From Chloroflexota bacterium (GTDB lineage: Bacteria > Chloroflexota > UBA6077 > CF-72), in contig JAFAPL010000478.1 of NCBI GenBank assembly GCA_019247135.1, forward strand, positions 1 to 11,929: DNA of 11,929 nt, read 5' to 3'. Positions within the stretch are counted from its first letter, which is position 1. Each line of letters starts with the position of its first letter. Both the position numbers and the translations under genes were made by a program. Below are positions 1 through 6,615 of this stretch, piece after piece. A model generated the notes under the pieces. It was not told the DNA's origin. It did not search any database and saw only the letters and a program-made list of their open reading frames with translations.

Positions 1-893
1 CGGAATTGCACGTGATGAGCGCGGATGCGCTCGACGAGCAATTGCGCCGCCGGTGAGTGTTGGACGTGCTCCACCAGAACGGCGTCTGGAGCCGGCAGTT
101 CGAGTGGTGGCACCGACCAGACCATCTCCCCCGAGGCTCCCAACGGCATACGGCTGGTCGCCAGAATCGTCGTCGCGGGACAGCCGAGGCCAACCGCGTT
201 GCACAGTTCCGCGCAGCCCGTGGCGAGCGATTCGCAATTGTCCAGAAGCACCAACATCTCGCGTGAGCCGATCGCTGCCACCAGCCCCTCCAGCGGCGTT
301 CGGCGCGGGGGCAGACGCATGCCCAGGCTGGCAGCAACCGTCTGCGCCAGGAGCCGGGAGTCGGTCAACTCCGCCAGTTCGACCACATATACCCCGTCGA
401 CGAAGATATCTCTGGGCAGTGACTGGCAGGCGTGCAGCGCCAGGCGCGTCTTGCCGATGCCACCGGGTCCGCTCAACGTGACAAGGCGGCTACGACGGAG
501 GTGGAACTGGACTTCTTCGATAGCCGTTTCGCGTCCGACAAACGTGTTGACTTCCAGGACCGGGACGCCGCGCTGGCCCGCGGGCGACACCTCGCCTGAG
601 GAAACCCCGCTGTCAGGCGGACGCCGAGCAGCAGGAAAGTTGAGCGGAGCGGCGCGGCTGACCGGCCGCCTTCCCTGCGTCTCGAGTTCAGCGAGGACCC
701 GTTCGATGCGTTCAGGTTGACCCTGGCGCTGTTCGCCGCGCTCCCAGCGAGCGACCGTGTTGGGAGTGACCCCCAGGGCGGCGGCAAGTTCAGCCTGCGT
801 CAGCTTCAGCGCCTCGCGTCGTTGACGCAGGTCTGGAGGATCCCGCTGGAGTGATCGCGGATGGCGACCGCGACGAGCGTCTGCACCCGCCAC
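1..893 (-). CDS. XRE-HTH / NB-ARC ATPase transcriptional regulator (partial, C-terminus beyond left edge)
   Basis: The minus-strand frame is open from 893 to the window edge, giving about 297 residues with no stop reached. Residues ~22-55 form an XRE-type helix-turn-helix (LTQAELAAALGV, then TPNTVARWERGE). After a linker of ~60 residues comes an NB-ARC/AAA-type nucleotide-binding domain: VNTFVGRE entry motif (~116-122), Walker A GPGGIGKTRLAL (~142-153), Walker B LVLLDNCE (~214-221) and the sensor-like ATSRMPLG (~244-251). This is the layout of XRE-linked ATPase regulators whose C-terminal half is usually TPR repeats; that part would lie outside the window. There is no nearby in-frame ATG. GTG at 893 is preferred because it sits ~7 bases past a TATAGT box in the adjacent palindrome, which suits a leaderless transcript; GTG at 902 is the alternative. 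The gene is divergent from the Ig-repeat gene. Its ligand and targets are unknown. Confidence 0.88.
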   Translation of the reverse strand, partial: MAGADARRGRHPRSLQRDPPDLRQRREALKLTQAELAAALGVTPNTVARWERGEQRQGQPERIERVLAELETQGRRPVSRAAPLNFPAARRPPDSGVSSGEVSPAGQRGVPVLEVNTFVGRETAIEEVQFHLRRSRLVTLSGPGGIGKTRLALHACQSLPRDIFVDGVYVVELAELTDSRLLAQTVAASLGMRLPPRRTPLEGLVAAIGSREMLVLLDNCESLATGCAELCNAVGLGCPATTILATSRMPLGASGEMVWSVPPLELPAPDAVLVEHVQHSPAAQLLVERIRAHHVQF

Positions 894-898
894 TCTGT

Positions 899-920
899 GC
901 ACTATACGCGCGTATAGTGC
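899..920. promoter_or_regulatory. Perfect 22-bp palindrome, probable operator/divergent promoter
   Basis: The half-site GCACTATACGC is followed directly by its exact reverse complement, with no spacer and no mismatch; the symmetry stops at 898/921. TATAGT (913-918 on plus, 901-906 on minus) resembles a -10 box on both strands. On the minus strand this box puts the start of transcription at about 893-894, exactly on the regulator's GTG. On the plus strand it predicts a leader of ~115 bases for the Ig-repeat gene at 1041. No convincing -35 hexamer is seen on either side, as expected if a factor binds the palindrome. Autoregulation by the adjacent XRE protein is inference. Confidence 0.65.
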
Positions 921-1040
921 CTGGCCGTCGGTCCACGCACTTTGCTGCCTTTTACCAGACGACGCGTCTCGGGACTGAGCATAGGGTGGGCGTGTCGACG
1001 CCGCACGACCGGCGATCCTCGCCCGAGGGGAAACACTCCA

Positions 1041-3104
1041 ATGCTCCACCCATTGTCCCGTCCGTCTGCCGTCGCCGTGACGGCCACCAACCGCGTCTGG
1101 CGCGCGCGGTCAGGCGCCTGCTGTTCCGCGCTCAGCCTCATGTTGTTGGCTACCCTGTCGAGCAGCCCCGGCGTGGCCGCTGCCGCCAGTCCGCCGACAA
1201 TCGTCGCAACACCGGACGGAGTCAGCCGCAACGTTGCCTTTTCCGTCACCGCCCACGGCTTGGTACCGAACGATCAGATCAGCCTCCAGTTGGAGGATGC
1301 GGCGGGTCGGAGTGCACCGCTCACGCGGGTTGCCGCGGACGCGAGCGGGAATCTGTCAGTGTCCAACCTGGGCGCGCCGATCAGCGCCGCACTCGGGGTA
1401 GGGACACTCCAGCTCCACGGCCAGGACCCGCGCGATAGCATTCTCTCCACTCCATTGGCTATCTTCGGGCCAACTCTGAACGTCAACCCGCCGGCCGCCT
1501 CGCCATCATCGGAGCTTCTGACTCTGACTGCTAGCGGCTTTGTGGGCGGGGCCACAGTTGACCTCTCGTTGCTGGACGGAGCAGGCCACAGAACTGACAT
1601 CGGCGTGCAGGCGGTGGACGCCAGCGGCCACTTTGGCGCGGCGTTTCCGATCCCGCTGGGGGCAGCGCCCGGCGCCGGCAGCGTCCAGGCGCATGATGTG
1701 GTGGGCGACGACATCTCGGCGCCGGTCAACATCCTGGGCGCCAGCGCCAGCGTCAGCCCGGCGAGCGCCGGGGCTCACGAGCACATAAGCATAACCGGCA
1801 GCGGTTTCGTCGCGGACGACGGGGTCTCCGTCACGCTGGTGGATTCCAGCGGCCAGGGCACGGTCCTGGGCACTGGCGGAGTTGACCTGTCCGGGAACAT
1901 ATCGATCACGGGCCTGGTGATTCCCGCCAGCTCGGCGGGTGGCTCTGCCACCTTGCAGATCCATGGCGCACTGCCTGGCGATACTGCCACGATCCCGTTC
2001 ACCGTGAACAAAGTGACGCTCACTATCCAGCCTCAGTCCGCGGTGCCGATGCAGGACAACTTGAGCGCCAGTGGCAGCGGCTTCGCGCCGAACGAGCCAG
2101 TCTCGCTGTCACTGACCGATGCCAAAGGCCAGACCGCGCCACTGGCGCAGGGCACCGCCGACGGCGGTGGAAATGTTTCCCTGCCCGGGTGGCACGTCGC
2201 CGTGCCTGCGATCGGGCCAGGCAGCATCGTGCTACAGGGCGCCTCCGGCGCGAGCACTTCGACCGCGTTCACGATTCTCGGTCCACCTTCGATGAAGGTC
2301 ACCCCGGTTGCGGTTCAGGCGGGGCAACCCATCACCGTCACTGGCAGCGCTTTCTGGGCCAACCAGATTGTGGGCCTGTCGCTGGTCGACGGCAGTGGCA
2401 AGGTGACCGCTCTCGGCCAGACCGTGACAGACAACACGGGCAACTTCGCAGCGGCCAATCTGGCGCTTCCAGCCAGCGTGGCGGCTGGATTCGCCGGCAG
2501 CGTACACGCCACCACCGGCGGAGTGGACGCTTCGGTGCCATTCAAAGTGGCGGGCGCGACGCTCTCAGTGAATGTGGTCGCGGCTGTGCCGATGCAGGCG
2601 GGCCTGCGCGCAAGCGGCAGCGGATTCGCACCCGGCGAGAGTGTAAGCCTGTCATTGCTGGACGCCGCTCAACACATGTACACGTTGGCACAAGGCACCG
2701 CCGACGGCAGTGGCAATCTCGCGCTCGCGAACTGGATGCTGCCGGTTGGCGTGACGCCCGGGGCAGCCAGTATCCAGGCACGCGGCGCCGCCGGCGACAG
2801 CGCCTCGGCTGGCCTGAATATTCCTGGTCCGACCGCGAACGTGGCGCCAGCCAGCGCGGGGCGGGGTCAGGGTGGCATTGCGCTCAACGCCAGCGGATTC
2901 AGCGCCAACGAGGGCATCAGTGTCACGCTGATTGATGCCGGCGGTCAGAGCTGGGCGCTCGGCAGGGGCGCCTCGGACGGCAGCGGTACGGTTAGCCCTG
3001 TGAGTCTGAGTGTTCCAAGCGGCGCGACACCCGGCGCTGGCAAACTTCAGGTGCAGGGTGGCTTCGGAGACAAGACATCGGTGCCATTTACTGTCACACC
3101 ATAG
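1041..3104 (+). CDS. Secreted protein with seven ~91-residue Ig-like repeats
   Basis: The product is 687 residues. ATG 1041 is chosen over upstream in-frame TTG/CTG codons because GAGGGG lies ~11 bases before it and a clear signal peptide follows: basic RVWRARSGA, a hydrophobic stretch (~28-40), then AAAAS cleavage near residue 49. The rest is seven tandem repeats starting at about residues 51, 144, 234, 325, 415, 506 and 597. Each has the pattern (T/S)xSGF.xx(E/D).(V/I)S(L/V)xLxDxxG, then ADxSGN, a P.G..PG-type turn, and a closing IPF/PFTV strand. This is a beta-sandwich pattern like IPT/TIG or bacterial Ig-like surface domains. The mature part lacks cysteine and has no LPXTG, SLH or C-terminal membrane anchor, so it is probably released or loosely wall-bound. 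Adhesion or a structural role is inference; no catalytic domain is visible. Repeats 4 and 6 are unusually alike. Confidence 0.85.
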   Translation: MLHPLSRPSAVAVTATNRVWRARSGACCSALSLMLLATLSSSPGVAAAASPPTIVATPDGVSRNVAFSVTAHGLVPNDQISLQLEDAAGRSAPLTRVAADASGNLSVSNLGAPISAALGVGTLQLHGQDPRDSILSTPLAIFGPTLNVNPPAASPSSELLTLTASGFVGGATVDLSLLDGAGHRTDIGVQAVDASGHFGAAFPIPLGAAPGAGSVQAHDVVGDDISAPVNILGASASVSPASAGAHEHISITGSGFVADDGVSVTLVDSSGQGTVLGTGGVDLSGNISITGLVIPASSAGGSATLQIHGALPGDTATIPFTVNKVTLTIQPQSAVPMQDNLSASGSGFAPNEPVSLSLTDAKGQTAPLAQGTADGGGNVSLPGWHVAVPAIGPGSIVLQGASGASTSTAFTILGPPSMKVTPVAVQAGQPITVTGSAFWANQIVGLSLVDGSGKVTALGQTVTDNTGNFAAANLALPASVAAGFAGSVHATTGGVDASVPFKVAGATLSVNVVAAVPMQAGLRASGSGFAPGESVSLSLLDAAQHMYTLAQGTADGSGNLALANWMLPVGVTPGAASIQARGAAGDSASAGLNIPGPTANVAPASAGRGQGGIALNASGFSANEGISVTLIDAGGQSWALGRGASDGSGTVSPVSLSVPSGATPGAGKLQVQGGFGDKTSVPFTVTP
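2013..2828 (+). repeat. Internal coding repeats 4-6; R4 and R6 closely related
   Basis: Within the Ig-repeat gene, R4 (2013-2282) and R6 (2556-2828) share VPMQ, ASGSGFAP and LAQGTADG at matching positions. At DNA level they share the 15-mer GGCACCGCCGACGGC at 2151-2165 and 2694-2708, exactly 543 bases (two repeat units) apart, and GTGCCGATGCAGG near 2042 and 2585. The intervening R5 lacks these signatures. This points to duplication of a two-repeat block. Confidence 0.6.
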
Positions 3105-3128
3105 AGAAGTTGCCTGCCAGGAGAGCGG

Positions 3129-3163
3129 AGTTGGCTAATCGGGATCGCGCCGATTAGCCAACG
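3129..3163 (+). terminator. 13-bp hairpin after the Ig-repeat gene, terminator-like
   Basis: Starting 25 bases after the stop, GTTGGCTAATCGG (3130-3142) pairs perfectly with 3150-3162 around a 7-base loop. No T-run follows, so it is not a classic intrinsic terminator on either strand. It may act as an RNA 3'-end stabiliser or a factor-dependent stop, or be a leftover end of a mobile element, since a transposase-like remnant follows. Confidence 0.5.
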
Positions 3164-3207
3164 CCGTCTCGTCCAGGTTCAAACCGTGGCCAGGAGGGGG
3201 TACCGCC

Positions 3208-3294
3208 ATGGGTGCGGTCGAACGTAAGTTGCTCAGCCGCATATACGTCATTCTCAAAGAGAACCTGCCATACGAGGTTCGCGGATCCAACTAA
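3208..3294 (+). pseudogene. Possible C-terminal remnant of an IS110-type transposase (28 codons)
   Basis: The frame has a good ribosome-binding site (CAGGAGGGGG, 3191-3200) before ATG 3208. It encodes 28 residues including AVERKLLSRIYVILKENLPY. The pattern AVxRKLLxxIYxxLK...PY resembles, from memory, the tail of IS110/IS116/IS902 transposases. The same frame extends upstream without stop to about 3139, also as expected for a fragment. No DEDD catalytic region or element ends are present. It could instead be a genuine microprotein. The TAA (3292-3294) overlaps the convergent nitroreductase stop. Confidence 0.35.
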
Positions 3295-3956
3295 GCGGAC
3301 AGCGCAGGCTTGACTCCACATAGCATGTCTTCCATGCGCAGCGGCGCGCCACCGAATCGATCCACCATCGCGAACTCTTCAACCGCTCGCCGCTTCAGTC
3401 GCTTTGGGAACGGCCGCGCCGGCCAACCAACCCCAAGGTGGGCGGCGATCGACAAATCCTCCGGAATTTGAAGTACCTCGCGTGCGTCGTTCTCTACCGG
3501 AGTCAGGCCTGCCGTGAGCACAGTGCCCAGGCCCTCCGCTCGCAACGCAAGCACGACGTTCTGCACGAACGGGTAAATGGACGCGCCAGGCACGAACCCG
3601 TTGTCATCCAGGGCGGGGACGGTGGTGACCAGCGCCGCGCGCTCCACGAGCACCACCAGTTGCACTGGCAGCTCGTCGAGGTGTTCTGCGTAGCGGTCCG
3701 CCGGTCGCGAGCCGTTGTCGGGCAGGTGTGCAAACAGCGGCTGCATGAACTCCCGCCACGCGCGCAGATACAGATCGCGGACCTGTCTACGCACGCTGGC
3801 ATCGCGCACCACGATGACCCGCCAGCCCTGGCGATTTCCACCACTCGGCGCAAACCGGGCATTGTCCAGGACCGTGTAGAGCACCTCGTCCCCGACCGGG
3901 TCGGCGCGGAACTCGCGCGTCGCGCTTGCTGTACGCATGACCTCGAAGATGTCCAT
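3291..3956 (-). CDS. Nitroreductase-family flavoprotein
   Basis: The product is 221 residues, typical for single-domain FMN-dependent nitroreductases, which use NAD(P)H to reduce nitro groups, quinones or related electrophiles in the cytoplasm. Family hallmarks are in order: N-terminal MDIFEVMRTASATREFRADP with the FMN-phosphate-contacting arginine (R14), APSGGNRQGWRVIVV (~36-50), the helix YPFVQNVVLALRAEGLGT (~128-145), and LGVGWPARPFPKR (~174-186). The start at 3956 matches family N-termini. GGAGG lies only one base upstream, so initiation may be weak or leaderless; the frame stays open upstream to ~4148 but that part is not family-like. It diverges from the ArsR operon, whose promoter region lies ~200 bases away, so shared control is possible. 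Substrate cannot be told. Confidence 0.88.
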   Translation of the reverse strand: MDIFEVMRTASATREFRADPVGDEVLYTVLDNARFAPSGGNRQGWRVIVVRDASVRRQVRDLYLRAWREFMQPLFAHLPDNGSRPADRYAEHLDELPVQLVVLVERAALVTTVPALDDNGFVPGASIYPFVQNVVLALRAEGLGTVLTAGLTPVENDAREVLQIPEDLSIAAHLGVGWPARPFPKRLKRRAVEEFAMVDRFGGAPLRMEDMLCGVKPALSA

Positions 3957-4157
3957 GCCTCCAGCCTGGGCTTGCGCCGAGCTGAATGAATTCGGGAGGC
4001 GGCCCTTAAATTGAGCTGCTCCAACCCCCAGATGGCGGGCGCCGCACGCCCGCTCCGCATTCGCCGCTTGCGGCCATGTCCTCGCAAGACTGGACGAGAG
4101 GCACCCAAGCCCGCGCCAGCCGAACGTCGCTATCCGGCGCCAGCACAAAAGATCTAT

Positions 4158-4181
4158 TTGACAACTCCATTTGTCTATTCT
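4158..4181 (+). promoter_or_regulatory. Candidate promoter/operator of the arsR-SRPBCC operon
   Basis: TTGACA (4158-4163) is a perfect -35 hexamer. It overlaps an inverted repeat GACAA (4160-4164) / TTGTC (4171-4175) with a 6-base spacer that itself has partial symmetry. TATTCT (4176-4181) looks like a -10 box, but the 12-base gap is too short for a standard sigma-70 promoter, so the true -10 is uncertain. The position 15-38 bases before the ArsR start suggests autorepression. The region is AT-rich against a GC-rich background. Confidence 0.5.
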
Positions 4182-4195
4182 GGGCTGGCTGGCGG

Positions 4196-4810
4196 ATGCC
4201 CCCGACTGCCCAGCTCAGCGTTCTGACCGACGCCGAGCGCCTCGCCGTCGCGCTGCCGCCCTTGCGTCGTCAGCTCCTGCACCTGCTGGCTCAACCCGAA
4301 TCGGCCACCGGCTTGGCACGCCGCCTCGACCTGCCGCGTCAAAAGATCAACTACCACCTGCGCGAGCTCGAGCGCGCCGGCCTCGTCGAGTTGGTCGAAG
4401 AGCGCCGTCGCCGTGGCATGATCGAACGCCGCTTACGCGCCACCGCCCGCGCGTGGGTGATCGACCCGGCCCTGCTCGCCGGCGGATCGGTCGAGCCGAC
4501 CGAGTTCAGGGATCGCTTTGCCAGCGCTTATCTGGTCGCCGCGGCAGCGCGGGCGATCCGCGACGTGGCCACGCTACGCGAACGCGCCAGCGTGACCAAG
4601 CAGCGACTAGCGACGTTCACGCTCGAATCCGAAATCACCTTCGCCAGCCCGCGCGACCTGCGAGCCTTCACCAATGAACTTGAAGCCCACCTCATCCGGC
4701 TGTCACAGCAGTACCACCGGCCCGGTGGCCGGCGCTTCCACTTGCTGGTAGCTGGCCATCCGCGCGTTGCGCCAACGCAGCCGCGCCAGACCGAGGAGCC
4801 ACCGCCGTGA
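4196..4810 (+). CDS. ArsR-family winged-helix repressor, first gene of operon
   Basis: The product is 204 residues. The start at ATG 4196 is preferred over an upstream ATG (4076) because the latter would put the TTGACA/inverted-repeat region inside the coding sequence and adds a non-family N-terminus. Residues ~12-62 form the HTH: LPPLRRQLLHLLAQPESATGL, then ARRLDLPRQKINYHLREL as recognition helix region. The wing is LVELVEERRRRGMIERRLRAT. This matches the ArsR subgroup that is genetically paired with SRPBCC (AHSA1) proteins. No CXC metal-binding motif is seen, so metal sensing is unlikely. The C-terminal ~115 residues are helical and probably dimerise or bind ligand. The stop TGA shares bases with the GTG start of the next gene (4-base overlap), so the two are translationally coupled. 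Confidence 0.88.
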   Translation: MPPTAQLSVLTDAERLAVALPPLRRQLLHLLAQPESATGLARRLDLPRQKINYHLRELERAGLVELVEERRRRGMIERRLRATARAWVIDPALLAGGSVEPTEFRDRFASAYLVAAAARAIRDVATLRERASVTKQRLATFTLESEITFASPRDLRAFTNELEAHLIRLSQQYHRPGGRRFHLLVAGHPRVAPTQPRQTEEPPP

Positions 4811-5559
4811 GCCGCGAATACACCCACGAGATCAAGCTCGAAGCTGACCAGGCTGCGGTCTGGGCTGCCCTGACGGAGGCCGGGGAGCTCGGTCGCTGGT
4901 TGGTAGAGGTCGCGCGTGTCGAACCACGCGTCGGTGGCGTGTACGAGCTGAACTTCGGTGACGGCGTCCAGCTTCAGTCGCATATCGAAACCTGGGAGCC
5001 GGGCCGACATCTGCGGATATTCGGGCCAGGTCCAATCATTCAGGAGTACACGCTGGAAAAGGATGGAGAGAGCACGACCCTGCGTGTGGTCACTTCAGGC
5101 ATTCCCGATAGTCCCGGCTGGGACGGTTTCGTCGAAGGTGGCCGCCGCGGCTGGGAGATCTCCCTGCGCGGCCTGCTGCACAATCTCCAGCACCACCGCG
5201 GCCAGGCGCGCCAGATGACTCGGCTGCGCTTCGACACACCGCTTGCCGTGGCGGACAGCTGGGAGCGAGCAACTGGGGCTTTGCGGCTCGGTAGCGACCT
5301 GGACGCTGCGCTTCTGGTCAGCGTTGCAGGCTTTGGCCTGCTGGCGGAAATCACAAAGCTGGATCGAGCGTTGCTGGCACTCGGTATCCAGCCCACATCT
5401 GCCGGGAGTCAGGTGTGGCTCGCGCTGTCCACGTACGCTAGCCGCTTCCCGCCGGCGGACACCGTCGAGCAGTGGAGCCGGCAACTAGAGCAGACGCTGG
5501 CCGTTGCACCCGTAGGCACAACACGCCAGAATCTACAGGAGTTACACGGGCATGGCTGA
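4807..5559 (+). CDS. SRPBCC (AHSA1-like) protein with a second, degenerate SRPBCC-like half
   Basis: The product is 250 residues from GTG 4807. Residues ~1-135 form a START/Bet-v1-like SRPBCC domain: EIKLEADQAAVWAALTEAGELGRWL, RVGGVYELNFGDG, ETWEPGRHLRIFGP, and the closing helix GGRRGWEISLRGLLHNLQHH. Such folds bind hydrophobic ligands in a cavity; catalysis is not implied. Single-domain AHSA1 proteins are usually ~140-160 residues, so there is an extra ~110 residues. These begin MTRLRFDTPLAVADSWERATGAL and end with QVWLALSTYAS plus a long helix, which resembles the start and finish of another SRPBCC domain with a shortened middle. It overlaps the upstream gene by 4 bases and the downstream gene by 8. 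A role as ligand binder for the system controlled by the ArsR repressor is inference. Confidence 0.85.
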   Translation: MSREYTHEIKLEADQAAVWAALTEAGELGRWLVEVARVEPRVGGVYELNFGDGVQLQSHIETWEPGRHLRIFGPGPIIQEYTLEKDGESTTLRVVTSGIPDSPGWDGFVEGGRRGWEISLRGLLHNLQHHRGQARQMTRLRFDTPLAVADSWERATGALRLGSDLDAALLVSVAGFGLLAEITKLDRALLALGIQPTSAGSQVWLALSTYASRFPPADTVEQWSRQLEQTLAVAPVGTTRQNLQELHGHG

Positions 5560-5932
5560 GAACACAACCAATCCGTCCCACTGGTTTGAAATTCCGGTGA
5601 ACGATCTGGCGCGCGCGTCGGCGTTTTACGCCGCGGTCGTCGGCGCGGAGCTTCGCCCCGTGCACCAGGGTGAATACCGCATGGCGTGGTTCGCGGGTGA
5701 CTTCGGCGCGCAGGGCAGTGTGGGTGCGTTGATTCACGGTCCGGGCCGGAGCCCGGGCAAGAGTAGCGCCATGGTGTACTTGACGGTACCCGACGTCGAT
5801 CAAGCTCTCGAGACGGTACGACAGCATGGTGGCAGCGTCGTCATGCCGACCACGCGCGGCGAGTTTGGCGCTATCGCACACTTCGAAGACTCGGAGCGTA
5901 ACGTCGTAGTGCTGTTCTCGTTTCCCGCATGA
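5552..5932 (+). CDS. VOC/glyoxalase-fold protein
   Basis: The product is 126 residues and covers two beta-alpha-beta-beta-beta modules, a complete VOC domain. Module 1 starts HWFEIPVNDLARASAFYAAV (~10-29); module 2 starts MVYLTVPDVDQALETVRQHGG (~74-94) and ends AHFEDSERNVVVLFS (~109-123). His10, His110 and acidic positions (Glu13, Glu112) are candidate metal ligands, but the exact glyoxalase set cannot be confirmed by eye. VOC proteins include glyoxalases, dioxygenases, fosfomycin-type resistance enzymes and non-catalytic binders. ATG 5552 overlaps the SRPBCC stop by 8 bases; its TGA overlaps the next ATG by 4. The context suggests a detoxification or sequestration role. Confidence 0.87.
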   Translation: MAENTTNPSHWFEIPVNDLARASAFYAAVVGAELRPVHQGEYRMAWFAGDFGAQGSVGALIHGPGRSPGKSSAMVYLTVPDVDQALETVRQHGGSVVMPTTRGEFGAIAHFEDSERNVVVLFSFPA

Positions 5933-6426
5933 GTGAAGAAACAAGCATCGCCGAGCGGCCGGCCACACCATACGCCGCGATCAAAGTCCTGGTCACCATG
6001 GACGAGTTGGGTTCCGTCGTCCCGCCGCTGAACGGCGAAGTGTTTCAATGGCTTTCGGCACGTGAGGTCGCGCCTGCGGCCGCGCCGTTCTGGAAGTACA
6101 ACGTCATCGACATGCAGGGGAGTCTGGAGATCGAGGCGGGCGTCGCCGTGGCGGAGCCCGTTACCGGGGACGACCGCGTGATTGGCGGAGTGCTTCCAGC
6201 TGGACGGTACGTGACGACGCGTCACATTGGACATCCGAGCACATTGATGGCTGCCACCGCCGCACTGCTCGAGTGGGCCGCGGCGCGTGGATTGGCGTGG
6301 GACAAGACCGAGACCCCGCACGGCGACCGCTGGGGCGCGCGGCTTGAAATCTACTTGACCGACCCGCGCGAAGAGCCCGACATGAACAAGTGGGTCACCG
6401 AACTGGCCTTCCGCCTGGCCGACTGA
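5929..6426 (+). CDS. GyrI-like small-molecule-binding domain protein
   Basis: The product is 165 residues. It matches the stand-alone GyrI-like (SbmC/Rob C-terminal) domain: two repeated SHS2-type beta-helix-beta-beta units. Seen are MDELGSVVPPLNGEVFQWLSAR, FWKYNVIDMQGSLEIEAGVAVAEPV, GGVLPAGRYVTTRHIGHPSTLMAATAALLEWAAARGL, and the C-terminal RLEIYLTDPREEPDMNKWVTELAFRL with the conserved acidic residue in LEIYLTDP that often lines the ligand pocket. There is no DNA-binding domain, so it is a ligand sponge or possibly a hydrolase rather than a regulator. Some stand-alone GyrI-like proteins hydrolyse toxic compounds, but that role here is inference. Its ATG overlaps the VOC stop, making it the last of four translationally coupled genes. 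Confidence 0.85.
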   Translation: MSEETSIAERPATPYAAIKVLVTMDELGSVVPPLNGEVFQWLSAREVAPAAAPFWKYNVIDMQGSLEIEAGVAVAEPVTGDDRVIGGVLPAGRYVTTRHIGHPSTLMAATAALLEWAAARGLAWDKTETPHGDRWGARLEIYLTDPREEPDMNKWVTELAFRLAD

Positions 6427-6615
6427 ACTGAACTGACTCATCACTGCTGCCCTTACGGGTCGGCTGTTGGTGGGGATGACGCTAAGCGCAGCTGACGCGT
6501 GACGCATCAGCCGCGGCCGTACTGGATCCGCTTCTGGCGGCGAATTCTTGCAATCGTCATCCAGCAGCGACTGCGGATTGGACTTGGCCGAAGCAACGTG
6601 GACAAACACGAGATC
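6427..6615. other. Short intergenic stretch between convergent genes, with a weak hairpin
   Basis: Between the operon end and the convergent kinase-like gene. GCTGA (6491-6495) pairs with TCAGC (6507-6511), extended after one mismatch by GCG/CGC around a TGA loop. There is no T-run. ACTGA is repeated three times at 6422-6436, overlapping the operon's stop codon. A bidirectional transcription stop here is plausible but weakly supported. Confidence 0.35.

Noticed and set aside
25..720. Plus-strand 231-codon open frame at the left end
   Set aside because: It is antisense to the XRE-NB-ARC gene, whose Walker A, Walker B and HTH motifs are unambiguous.
4076..4195. N-terminal extension of the ArsR protein from ATG 4076
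   Set aside because: It has no family similarity and would place the TTGACA box and inverted repeat inside the coding region.
6422..6436. Triple ACTGA direct repeat at the operon end
   Set aside because: Only three 5-base copies overlapping a stop codon; too short to argue for function or a CRISPR-like or satellite array.
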